From NCBI GenBank assembly GCA_002405525.1, contig DHLY01000154.1, positions 1-13,906 of the forward strand: 13,906 nucleotides of DNA. The letters are read 5' to 3'. The translations under genes were made by a program, and so were the position numbers. Shown piece by piece: positions 1 to 6,172 of the stretch. Numbering within the stretch: position 1 is the stretch's first letter; each line of letters starts with the position of its first letter. Below the pieces are notes generated by a model. That model was not told the origin of the DNA. It worked only from the letters and a program-made list of their open reading frames with translations, and searched no databases. This stretch comes from Proteobacteria bacterium UBA4656 (GTDB taxonomy: Bacteria > Pseudomonadota > Gammaproteobacteria > Xanthomonadales > Ahniellaceae).

Positions 1-1
1 C

Positions 2-1486
2 GGCGCGTCGAAGTTCGTGCGCGGTGACGCGATCGCCGGCATCCTGATCATCGTCATCAATATTGTCGGCGGCCTGCTGATCGGCACGATGCAGCACGGC
101 CTCGCGGCGTCCGACGCCGCCCGCATCTATACCCTGCTGACCATCGGCGACGGACTGGTCGCGCAGATCCCCGCCCTGCTGGTCTCGGTGGCGGTCGCGA
201 TGCTGGTCACCCGCGCCTCGCGACCCGCCGATCTCGGCAACCAGGTATCGGATCAGATGTTCGGCCGCACGGAACCTCTGCTGGTCAGCGCCGGCGTGCT
301 CGGCGTGGCGGGTCTCGTGCCCGGGATGCCGAACGCCGCACTACTGTTGATGGCGCTGGCGGTCGGCACAGTCGCCATCGCGATGCGCAGGCGCCGCCAG
401 CAGGAAGCGGCCGCCGCGGCCCAGCCGCAAGCAGCCCAGGCCCGGCCGGAGTCCAATCCGGAACTGTCGTGGGACGACGTGCAGGCGATCGACGCACTGG
501 GCCTGGAGGTGGGATACCGCCTGATCCCGCTGGTCGACCGCAATGCGGGCGGCGAGCTGATGGCGCGCATCAGGGGGGTGCGGCGCAAGCTGACCGGAGA
601 CCTCGGATTCCTGGTGCCGGCGGTGCACATCCGGGACAACCTCGAGCTGGCGCCCGGTGGATATCGCATCCTGCTGCACGGCGCACCGATCGCCGCCGGC
701 GAGGTGATGCCCGAACGGGAACTGGCGCTGAATCCCGGCCGCGTGTTCGGCGCGGTCGACGGCATCCCGACCAAGGACCCCGCCTTCGGCCTCGACGCGT
801 TCTGGATCCTTCCAGCGATCAAGCCACAGGCCCAGTCGCAGGGCTACACCGTGGTCGATCCCGCCACCGTGGTCGCCACGCATCTTTCCCACGTCGTGAA
901 GGAGCACGCCCACGAACTGCTCGGTCACGAGGAAGCCCAGGCCCTGCTAGCCAATCTCTCCAAGGCGGCGCCAAAGCTGGTCGAGGACCTGACGCCGAAA
1001 CTGCTGCCTCTGGCTGGAATCGTGCGGGTGCTGCAGAACCTGCTGTTCGAACGTGTTCCGGTGAAACACTTCCGCCGCATCGTCGAGGCCCTGCTCGAAC
1101 ACGCGCCCGCGACCCAGGACCCCGCAGCGCTCACCGCCATGGTGCGCATCGCGCTCGGCCGGCAGATCGTGCAGGAAATCAACGGCGTTGGCGCCGAGCT
1201 GCCGGTCTACACGCTCGACCCCCAGCTGGAACGGGTATTGCAAGACAGCGTCGGAGGAGGCGCCGGCGGCATCGAACCGAACCTCGCCGAGCGCATGCAG
1301 CGCAGCCTCGGCGAGGTGGTGAGGAGGCAGGAGATGGTCGGCGATCCGGCGGTGCTGCTGGTCCCGGGAACGGTACGGGCGCTGCTGGCGCGGATGGCGC
1401 GCCACGCGATCCCGGGGCTGCACGTTCTGGCCTACCACGAAGTACCGGAAGACAAGCGCCTGCGGGTGCTGAGTGCGGTGGGTTGA
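2..1486 (+). CDS. flhA: Flagellar biosynthesis protein FlhA, 3' part (5' end outside window)
   Basis: FlhA is the large inner-membrane subunit of the flagellar type III export gate; its cytoplasmic domain forms the ring that docks substrates and chaperones. The reading frame is open from the first bases (GASKFVRGDAIAG, a conserved FlhA stretch), so the gene is cut by the window edge. The 494 residues seen, against about 690 in the family, mean roughly 200 N-terminal residues and the FHIPEP signature are missing. Visible are hydrophobic segments at about residues 11-30, 46-70 and 93-125, with the conserved GDGLVAQIPALL between them. An Ala/Gln-rich linker follows (about 128-150), then the soluble domain, ending in VLAYHEVPEDKRL as the family does. 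The GTG at 17 lies inside the gene and is not a start. flhF follows after 16 bp, so the two are surely cotranscribed. Confidence 0.97.
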   Translation, partial: GASKFVRGDAIAGILIIVINIVGGLLIGTMQHGLAASDAARIYTLLTIGDGLVAQIPALLVSVAVAMLVTRASRPADLGNQVSDQMFGRTEPLLVSAGVLGVAGLVPGMPNAALLLMALAVGTVAIAMRRRRQQEAAAAAQPQAAQARPESNPELSWDDVQAIDALGLEVGYRLIPLVDRNAGGELMARIRGVRRKLTGDLGFLVPAVHIRDNLELAPGGYRILLHGAPIAAGEVMPERELALNPGRVFGAVDGIPTKDPAFGLDAFWILPAIKPQAQSQGYTVVDPATVVATHLSHVVKEHAHELLGHEEAQALLANLSKAAPKLVEDLTPKLLPLAGIVRVLQNLLFERVPVKHFRRIVEALLEHAPATQDPAALTAMVRIALGRQIVQEINGVGAELPVYTLDPQLERVLQDSVGGGAGGIEPNLAERMQRSLGEVVRRQEMVGDPAVLLVPGTVRALLARMARHAIPGLHVLAYHEVPEDKRLRVLSAVG

Positions 1487-1502
1487 AGAGGGTCACTTCC
1501 CG

Positions 1503-2693
1503 ATGAAGATCAAGCGTTTCAGTGCACCGGACATGCGGACTGCTTTCCGGCTGGTCCGCGAGGAACAGGGGCCAGGCGCGGTCATCCTGTCCAGCCGCCG
1601 GACCGACGACGGCGTCGAGGTCGTGGCCGCAACGGACTACGACGAGGCCCTCGTGCAGCAGGCCCTGCGTCCCGCGCCGCGCCGACCGGCCGCAGCGCCA
1701 CCGGAGGGCGCACCGCCGCCACCCGCGCCGAAATCACCGGTCGCCCCGCCCATCGAGCCGCCACGTCCGCTGCCGCCGGAGTCGACGCTCGCCGACGACC
1801 CCAACCTGTCGGAAATGCGCCGCGAACTGGCCGGCGTACGCGACATGCTCGAGCGCGAGATGGCGCGGCACGCGCACGAGCGCCTGCGCGCTTCCCCGGT
1901 GAAGGCCCAGGTACTCGACGATCTTGAAGACTTCGGCTGCGACCCCGAGATGGCGCGCACCGTCGCAGCCTGCATCGGCAGTGATCTGGATGCACGCAAG
2001 GCGCGCGGCCACGCACTCGGCCTGTGGGCGAAATCGATACCGGTCGTGCGTGGCGACGCGACCTCCAAGGGCGGCATGTTCGCCTTGGTCGGTCCAACCG
2101 GTGTCGGCAAGACCACCACCATCGCGAAGCTGGCCGCGCGATTCGCGCGTCGCCATGGTCCGCGCGACATCGCGCTGGTCACCACCGATGCCTACCGGAT
2201 CGGCGCGCGCGAGCAGCTCTACACCTACGGGCGCCTGATCGGCGCGCCGGTTTTCGAGGCGCGCGACAAGGATTCGCTCGCCGCGACCCTGGCGCGGCTC
2301 GCCGACTACCGGCTGGTACTGGTCGACACCGCGGGGATGAGCCAGCGCGATCGCTGCCTGTCGTCGCAGCTCGCGTGGATCGAGGCCATCCCGGACCTGC
2401 GCCCGCTGCTGGTGCTGCAGGCCAACGCCCAGGCGACCGATCTCGACGAGGTGGTCCGCCGCTTCTGGAGCGTGAGGCCCGAGGCCGTCGTGCTGACCAA
2501 GCTGGACGAGACCGGACGTCTCGGTGCCTCGCTGTCGGTGGCGATGCGTCACCAGTTGCCGGTGGCCTACGTCACCGACGGCCAGCGCGTGCCCGAGGAC
2601 ATCCACCTCGCCGAGCCACATCGCCTGGTGCTGCGCGCAGCGGAGTTGCGCACCGCGGCGAGGCGCGACGAGCCGGCCATCCATGCCGCCTGA
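1503..2693 (+). CDS. flhF: Flagellar SRP-like GTPase FlhF
   Basis: FlhF is a signal-recognition-particle-type GTPase that places the flagellum, usually at a cell pole, and dimerises on GTP under control of FlhG. The 396-residue product has a short N-terminal B domain (MKIKRF to about 55), a proline/alanine-rich linker (about 56-95), an N domain, and the G domain. The G domain shows the P-loop GPTGVGKTT (about 197-205), the DTAG motif (about 275-278) and TKLDE (about 332-336). The ATG at 1503 is chosen because MKIKRF is the typical FlhF N-terminus and AGAGGG (1487-1492) lies about 10 nt upstream; a GTG at 1473 inside flhA would add an unlikely ten-residue extension. The gene lies 16 bp after flhA and 10 bp before the chosen flhG start, so it is read as part of one operon. 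Confidence 0.96.
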   Translation: MKIKRFSAPDMRTAFRLVREEQGPGAVILSSRRTDDGVEVVAATDYDEALVQQALRPAPRRPAAAPPEGAPPPPAPKSPVAPPIEPPRPLPPESTLADDPNLSEMRRELAGVRDMLEREMARHAHERLRASPVKAQVLDDLEDFGCDPEMARTVAACIGSDLDARKARGHALGLWAKSIPVVRGDATSKGGMFALVGPTGVGKTTTIAKLAARFARRHGPRDIALVTTDAYRIGAREQLYTYGRLIGAPVFEARDKDSLAATLARLADYRLVLVDTAGMSQRDRCLSSQLAWIEAIPDLRPLLVLQANAQATDLDEVVRRFWSVRPEAVVLTKLDETGRLGASLSVAMRHQLPVAYVTDGQRVPEDIHLAEPHRLVLRAAELRTAARRDEPAIHAA

Positions 2694-2703
2694 GATCGCG
2701 GCC

Positions 2704-3567
2704 ATGACGATCGACCAGGCCCACGGCCTGCGCGCGGCGACGGCGGCGCAGAGGCCGGTGCGCGTGGTCGCCGTCGCCAGCGGCAAGGGCGGCGTGGGCA
2801 AGACCAATGTCTCGGTCAACCTCTCGGTCGCTCTCGCGGAAATGGGACGGCGGGTGATGCTGCTCGATGCAGACCTCGGACTCGCCAACATCGATGTTCT
2901 GCTCGGACTACAGCCGCGGTTCACACTCTCGGACGTGCTGGACGGGCGCTGCGGCCTCGAGGACACCTTCCTCTCGGGGCCCCTTGGAATCACCGTGGTG
3001 CCGGCTGCCAGCGGCAAACGCCGGATGGCCGAACTGTCGTTTACCGAGCATGCCGGACTGATCCGCGCGTTCTCGACCATGGATCGCGAGATCGACGCCA
3101 TGGTCGTCGACACTGCGGCCGGCATCTCCGGCAGCGTGTGCAACTTCGCCGAGGCCGCCCAGGAGGTGATCGTGGTGGTCTGCAACGAGCCGACCTCGAT
3201 CACCGACGCCTACGCCCTGACCAAGGTGCTGTCGCGCGAGCACGGCGTGGAGCGGGTGCAGGTGCTCGCCAACAGTGTGCGGTCTCAGCATGAAGGGCGA
3301 GAGCTGTTCGAGAAGCTCAGCCGCGTATCCGAACGCTTCCTGGACGTCACACTCGGCTACATGGGAGCGGTGCCGTACGACGACTGGCTGCGCCGAGCGG
3401 TGCAGAAGCAGCAGGCAGTGCTGCAGGCCTATCCTTCGGCGCCGTCTTCCGCAGCGCTGCGCGCGGTGGCCCGAAAACTCGAGCAACTCGCGCTGCCGGA
3501 CGGCCCGCGCGGGCATCTCGAGTTCTTCGTCGAACGCCTGGTCGCGGCGGGAGGAGGTCACGCGTGA
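2704..3567 (+). CDS. flhG: MinD-like ATPase FlhG (FleN), flagellar number regulator
   Basis: FlhG (FleN in Pseudomonas) is a MinD/ParA-type ATPase that limits flagellar number. It stimulates FlhF GTPase through an N-terminal helix and, in pseudomonads, restrains the master regulator FleQ. The 287-residue product starts MTIDQAHGLR, matching the DQAxxLR activator motif described for FlhG at residues 4-10. The deviant Walker A KGGVGKT follows at 28-34, then LLDADLGLANID (53-64), VVDTAAG (134-140) and a C-terminal amphipathic stretch RGHLEFFVERLV (269-280), the expected membrane-binding helix. An in-frame ATG at 2683, overlapping the flhF end by 11 bp, would add seven residues; 2704 is preferred because the DQA motif then sits right after the start. 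The stop overlaps the fliA start by 4 nt. Confidence 0.95.
   Translation: MTIDQAHGLRAATAAQRPVRVVAVASGKGGVGKTNVSVNLSVALAEMGRRVMLLDADLGLANIDVLLGLQPRFTLSDVLDGRCGLEDTFLSGPLGITVVPAASGKRRMAELSFTEHAGLIRAFSTMDREIDAMVVDTAAGISGSVCNFAEAAQEVIVVVCNEPTSITDAYALTKVLSREHGVERVQVLANSVRSQHEGRELFEKLSRVSERFLDVTLGYMGAVPYDDWLRRAVQKQQAVLQAYPSAPSSAALRAVARKLEQLALPDGPRGHLEFFVERLVAAGGGHA
3551..3558 (+). promoter_or_regulatory. Strong ribosome binding site for fliA
   Basis: GAGGAGGT lies 5 nt before the GTG of fliA, inside the 3' end of flhG. It fixes GTG 3564 as the fliA start and, with the 4-nt stop/start overlap, suggests coupled translation of flhG and fliA. Confidence 0.8.
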
Positions 3568-4307
3568 ACGCGCCCGCCGAGTATCTCGCCGTACAGCGCG
3601 CCGGCACGCCGGACTGGGTCCGTACGCATGCCGAGCTGGTACGGCGCATCGCGCACCATCTCGCCGCGCGCCTGCCGCCGGCCGTTGACGTCGACGACCT
3701 CGTGCAGGCCGGCATGATCGGCCTGATCGAGGCCGGCCGCCAGTACCGCGGCGACGGTGGCGCCTCGTTCGAGACCTTCGCCTCTTTTCGGATCCGCGGC
3801 GCGATGATCGACGAACTGCGCCGCGGGGACTGGACGCCGCGCTCGGTGCACCGCAAGGTACGCGAGGCCGCGGACGCGCTACGCGTGATCGAGCAGCGGA
3901 ACGGTCGCGCTGCCACGTCGCAGGAAGTGGCGTCCGCGATCGGGCTCGGGCCCGCGGACTACCAGCAACTGTTGGACGACGCCGCACGCGGCCAGGTGCT
4001 CAGCCTCGATGCCGCGATCGTTGCCACCGGCGAACCGGCGCTGTCGGCAGAGACCCACCAGGCCGGTCCGGGGACGCTTTTCGAGCAGGCCGAATTTCGG
4101 GAGGCCCTGGCCGAAGCCATCGCGGGACTGCCCGACCGCGAGCGCACCGTGATGGCCCTGTACTACCAGGAGGAGATGAACCTGCGCGAGATCGGCGCCG
4201 TTCTCGGCGTGACCGAGTCGCGGGTCTGCCAGATCCACGGCCAAGCCCTGGTCCGCCTGAGAGCGCGGATGGCGGTCTGGAAGGACTCCGGAAACCTGCC
4301 TTTCTAG
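3564..4307 (+). CDS. fliA: RNA polymerase sigma factor FliA (sigma-28)
   Basis: FliA directs RNA polymerase to late flagellar and chemotaxis promoters and is normally held inactive by FlgM until the hook is finished. The 247-residue product has the usual length and all expected regions. Region 2 (about 20-90) includes [34 protein letters not shown] and DW. Region 3 follows (about 95-150). Region 4 (about 185-240) contains [23 protein letters not shown] in outline and the helix-turn-helix [15 protein letters not shown]. The start is GTG 3564 in GTGA, overlapping the flhG stop, with GAGGAGGT just upstream. Two sigma-28 promoters lie downstream, before cheY and cheA, so its product probably acts within this same locus. 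A 139-bp gap follows before cheY. Confidence 0.97.
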   Translation: MNAPAEYLAVQRAGTPDWVRTHAELVRRIAHHLAARLPPAVDVDDLVQAGMIGLIEAGRQYRGDGGASFETFASFRIRGAMIDELRRGDWTPRSVHRKVREAADALRVIEQRNGRAATSQEVASAIGLGPADYQQLLDDAARGQVLSLDAAIVATGEPALSAETHQAGPGTLFEQAEFREALAEAIAGLPDRERTVMALYYQEEMNLREIGAVLGVTESRVCQIHGQALVRLRARMAVWKDSGNLPF

Positions 4308-4389
4308 CCGAACAAGTCCCCGTGCCCGCGTTTGTTCCGTGCGCCGCCGCAAAAGGGCGGACGCCACACGTTTCCCACATCCCTCGCGC

Positions 4390-4416
4390 TCAAGTCCGTT
4401 CGCATCCAGCCGATAC
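4390..4416 (+). promoter_or_regulatory. Sigma-28 (FliA) promoter of cheYZ
   Basis: TCAAGTCC (4390-4397), an 11-nt spacer and GCCGATAC (4409-4416) match the FliA consensus TAAAGTTT-N11-GCCGATAA at most informative positions with exact spacing. Initiation would fall near 4422-4424, about 24 nt before the cheY ATG. The site lies in the 139-bp fliA-cheY gap, which otherwise holds only weak hairpins, for example CCGCC/GGCGG at 4344-4360. Confidence 0.75.
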
Positions 4417-4446
4417 CCACCAGGGCCAGAGAAGCCGGAAGCCACC

Positions 4447-4839
4447 ATGGAAAAGAACCTCCGAATCCTGATTGTCGACGACTTCTCGACGATGCGGCGT
4501 ATCGTGCGCAACCTGCTGCAGGAGATAGGGTTCAATCAGACGGCGGAGGCCGAGGACGGGAAGTCGGCGCTGCAACTGCTACGCAGCCACCCGTTCGACT
4601 TCGTCGTCACCGACTGGAACATGCCTGGCATGAACGGGATCGAACTGCTGAAAGCGATCCGCAGCGATGCCCGGCTGGCCAAGCTGCCGGTTCTCATGGT
4701 CACCGCCGAAGCCAAGCGCGAGCAGATCATGGAAGCCGCGCAGAACGGGGTCAACGGCTACATCATCAAGCCGTTCACCGCCGAGACGCTGAAGGACAAG
4801 CTGGCGAAGATCTTCGAACGCCTCGGGATCGCGGCGTGA
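4447..4839 (+). CDS. cheY: Chemotaxis response regulator CheY
   Basis: CheY is the single-domain receiver that, once phosphorylated by CheA, binds FliM/FliN at the flagellar switch and changes rotation. The 130-residue product is exactly the family size and begins [19 protein letters not shown]. Visible catalytic residues are the acidic pair D11-D12, the phosphoacceptor D56 ([10 protein letters not shown]), the switch threonine T86, the aromatic Y105 and the invariant K108 (IIKPF). ATG 4447 is preceded by GGAAG at 4437-4441. An in-frame ATG at 4339 would add 36 residues of non-conserved sequence across the sigma-28 promoter and is rejected. The stop overlaps the cheZ start by GTGA. Confidence 0.98.
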   Translation: MEKNLRILIVDDFSTMRRIVRNLLQEIGFNQTAEAEDGKSALQLLRSHPFDFVVTDWNMPGMNGIELLKAIRSDARLAKLPVLMVTAEAKREQIMEAAQNGVNGYIIKPFTAETLKDKLAKIFERLGIAA

Positions 4840-5477
4840 GTGCCGTCCCCCTCCTCGCCCCGGACGCCGTCGATCGTGAAGGGCTCGCTCAGGCGCTGCG
4901 CGCCGCGCTTGCCGCCGTCGAGGCCGCCGACACGGCCGCACTGAAGGCGGCGACCAGCGCGCTGGACCATTGGCTGTCGCGACCGCTGTGCCGAACGCTG
5001 GCGGCGGTCGAGCGCGAATTGCGCGCCGCCCTCGGCGCCGCACCGTTCGAGGACCGTCTGGCGGCGCTGGCAGGCCACGAATTGCCCGACGCCGCAGCCC
5101 GGCTGGACGCGGTGGCCGCGCTCACCGAGCGCGCGGCGCATACCACGCTCGATCTCGCCGATGCGCTGCGCGCCGAGATCGCCGAACTGGCCCGACTCGG
5201 ACTCCCGCCCGCCCACGCCGCGCGCATGCGCGCGATCCTGACCGAGCTGCAGCAGGCGCAGGCCTACCAGGACCTGACCGGCCAGGTGATCCGCCACGTG
5301 ATGGGCGTCACCCAACGCGCCGAAGGTGCGCTGCGCAAAGCCCTGATCGCCGCCGGCATCCAGCCGGCGGAGGCGGGCGCTGCGACCGGCCCCGAGACAC
5401 GCCTGCTGTCAGGCGTCGACCGCGGAGCCAGCACGCAGCGCGACGCCGACGATCTGCTGGCCGACTTCGGGCTGTAG
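4836..5477 (+). CDS. cheZ: CheY-P phosphatase CheZ
   Basis: CheZ speeds dephosphorylation of CheY-P and so ends the chemotaxis signal. The 213-residue product is the same size as the enterobacterial protein (about 214) and mostly helical and alanine-rich, as expected for the long four-helix-bundle dimer. The catalytic motif [10 protein letters not shown] holds D146 and Q150 (equivalents of D143 and Q147 in E. coli CheZ). The C-terminal [11 protein letters not shown] (203-213) matches the CheY-docking peptide after a flexible linker. The start is GTG 4836, overlapping the cheY stop in GTGA, so translation is coupled. Longer versions of this frame run back through cheY and are not real. The next gene (BLUF) is on the opposite strand and converges on it after 128 bp. 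Confidence 0.95.
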   Translation: MSAVPLLAPDAVDREGLAQALRAALAAVEAADTAALKAATSALDHWLSRPLCRTLAAVERELRAALGAAPFEDRLAALAGHELPDAAARLDAVAALTERAAHTTLDLADALRAEIAELARLGLPPAHAARMRAILTELQQAQAYQDLTGQVIRHVMGVTQRAEGALRKALIAAGIQPAEAGAATGPETRLLSGVDRGASTQRDADDLLADFGL

Positions 5478-5605
5478 CCTCGCATCGTGCAGCCGCAGTC
5501 GCGATTCGTCCCCGGGGCCCGACGCTCACTCGCCTCCGGGAAACGCGGCCGATCCGCACACAGGTCTGCCGCCGGCCGACCGGTTGAGGGTGTCGTGGTG
5601 GCGAA
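5478..5605. other. Convergent gap between cheZ and the BLUF gene
   Basis: This 128-bp stretch separates the two convergent stops. It holds the short palindrome CCCCGGGG and scattered GGCCG repeats but no convincing stem with a T-run, so no intrinsic terminator can be assigned. Confidence 0.5.
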
Positions 5606-6055
5606 TCAACGCGGCCGCGGCCAGGTTGCTTGCTCGTTCGCCTCCAGGAAGCCGCGCACGACGCGGCTCGCCGCGCGATCCGGGTGCGCGGCGAGGATCG
5701 CATGCAGTGACGCGTGCGCCATCATCTCCAGTCCATCGGCTGGACGCGCCTCGACAGGGCCGACCCGCGAGAAGGCCATGGTCCAGTCGGAGAACATGGG
5801 GGTCCGCCCGTCGACGTCCTCGACCAGCCACCACACGATGCAGGCGTGGCGCGAGTCGCGGCAGATGTTGTCCATCAGACGGTCGACCGCAGCCGCAGGG
5901 CCCTCCAGCACCTGCATGTAGAGGCGATCGGCCACCAGCAGCGCGCCGCGGATGCCGTGCGCTCTGTTGCAGGTGCGCGCGGTATCGAGGATCGACAGCA
6001 CGGTGTTCGCATCCGGGACCGCGGGACTGACGCTGGAGTAGACGATGGTTTTCAC
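5606..6055 (-). CDS. BLUF-domain blue-light sensor (FAD), short form
   Basis: BLUF domains bind FAD and sense blue light by rearranging hydrogen bonds round the flavin; short BLUF proteins act by contacting a partner protein. The 149-residue product is a single BLUF domain (about 1-97) plus a C-terminal helical cap. Key residues are Y6 (IVYSSVS), N30 (NRAHGIRG), Q48 (YMQVLEGP), and W91 and M93 (DWTMAF). The Y-N and N-Q spacings of 24 and 18 equal those of AppA (Y21, N45, Q63). The residue before N30 is Cys, where many BLUF proteins have a second Asn. There is no output domain such as EAL. GTG 6055 is chosen because GAGGGAA (6061-6067) sits just upstream and the protein then begins directly at beta-strand 1; an ATG at 6088 would add 11 unlikely residues. 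It lies inverted between cheZ and cheA, 117 bp from the cheA start. Confidence 0.88.
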   Translation of the reverse strand: MKTIVYSSVSPAVPDANTVLSILDTARTCNRAHGIRGALLVADRLYMQVLEGPAAAVDRLMDNICRDSRHACIVWWLVEDVDGRTPMFSDWTMAFSRVGPVEARPADGLEMMAHASLHAILAAHPDRAASRVVRGFLEANEQATWPRPR

Positions 6056-6060
6056 GCAGT

Positions 6061-6067
6061 TTCCCTC
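6061..6067 (-). promoter_or_regulatory. Ribosome binding site deciding the BLUF start
   Basis: Read on the minus strand, GAGGGAA ends 5 nt before GTG 6055, which favours this start over the ATG at 6088. Further upstream TAGGAT (minus strand, 6095-6100) could be a -10 box, but no good -35 is seen. Confidence 0.6.
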
Positions 6068-6138
6068 GGCGCTGCGCAGCGGCGGCATCGGCGCATCCTA
6101 ACCGCTCGCGGGCCTGGCGGTGGCGCCTTCGACCGGGC

Positions 6139-6165
6139 TCAAGAGGCGTGGACTGCTGCCGATAC
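6139..6165 (+). promoter_or_regulatory. Sigma-28 (FliA) promoter of cheA
   Basis: TCAAGAGG (6139-6146), an 11-nt spacer and GCCGATAC (6158-6165) repeat the layout of the cheY promoter, with an identical -10 and the same TCAAG core. Only 7 nt separate the -10 element from ATG 6173, so transcription should begin at or next to the start codon. No Shine-Dalgarno sequence lies in that interval. Confidence 0.78.
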
Positions 6166-6172
6166 CTGCCAC

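Noticed and set aside
469..1506. Alternative plus-strand frame of 345 codons inside flhA
   Set aside because: Arg/Gly/Pro-rich shifted-frame sequence; the FlhA frame is conserved throughout.
1734..3203. Long open frame (489 codons) on the minus strand across flhF and flhG
   Set aside because: It lies opposite two unmistakable genes; in high-GC DNA the antisense frame in register with codon position three stays open by composition. Its translation has no recognisable domain.
3564..3590. Sigma-28 promoters elsewhere in the flhA-fliA stretch
   Set aside because: No TCAAG/TAAAG with correctly spaced GCCGATA was found before flhF, flhG or fliA; these genes are nearly contiguous and probably read from upstream.
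4344..4360. Terminator after fliA (CCGCC-GCAAAAG-GGCGG)
   Set aside because: Only a 5-bp stem, no following T-run, and it lies just before the cheY promoter; too weak to call.
4332..4835. Upstream extension of the cheZ frame through cheY
   Set aside because: Shifted-frame reading of cheY; CheZ similarity begins only after GTG 4836.
5714..6172. Upstream extension of the cheA frame by 153 codons
   Set aside because: It overlaps the BLUF gene on the opposite strand, has no CheA similarity, and includes the sigma-28 promoter region.
6139..6172. Normal Shine-Dalgarno-led start for cheA
   Set aside because: No purine-rich element is present in the 15 nt before ATG 6173, and no better downstream start precedes the conserved HPt helix.
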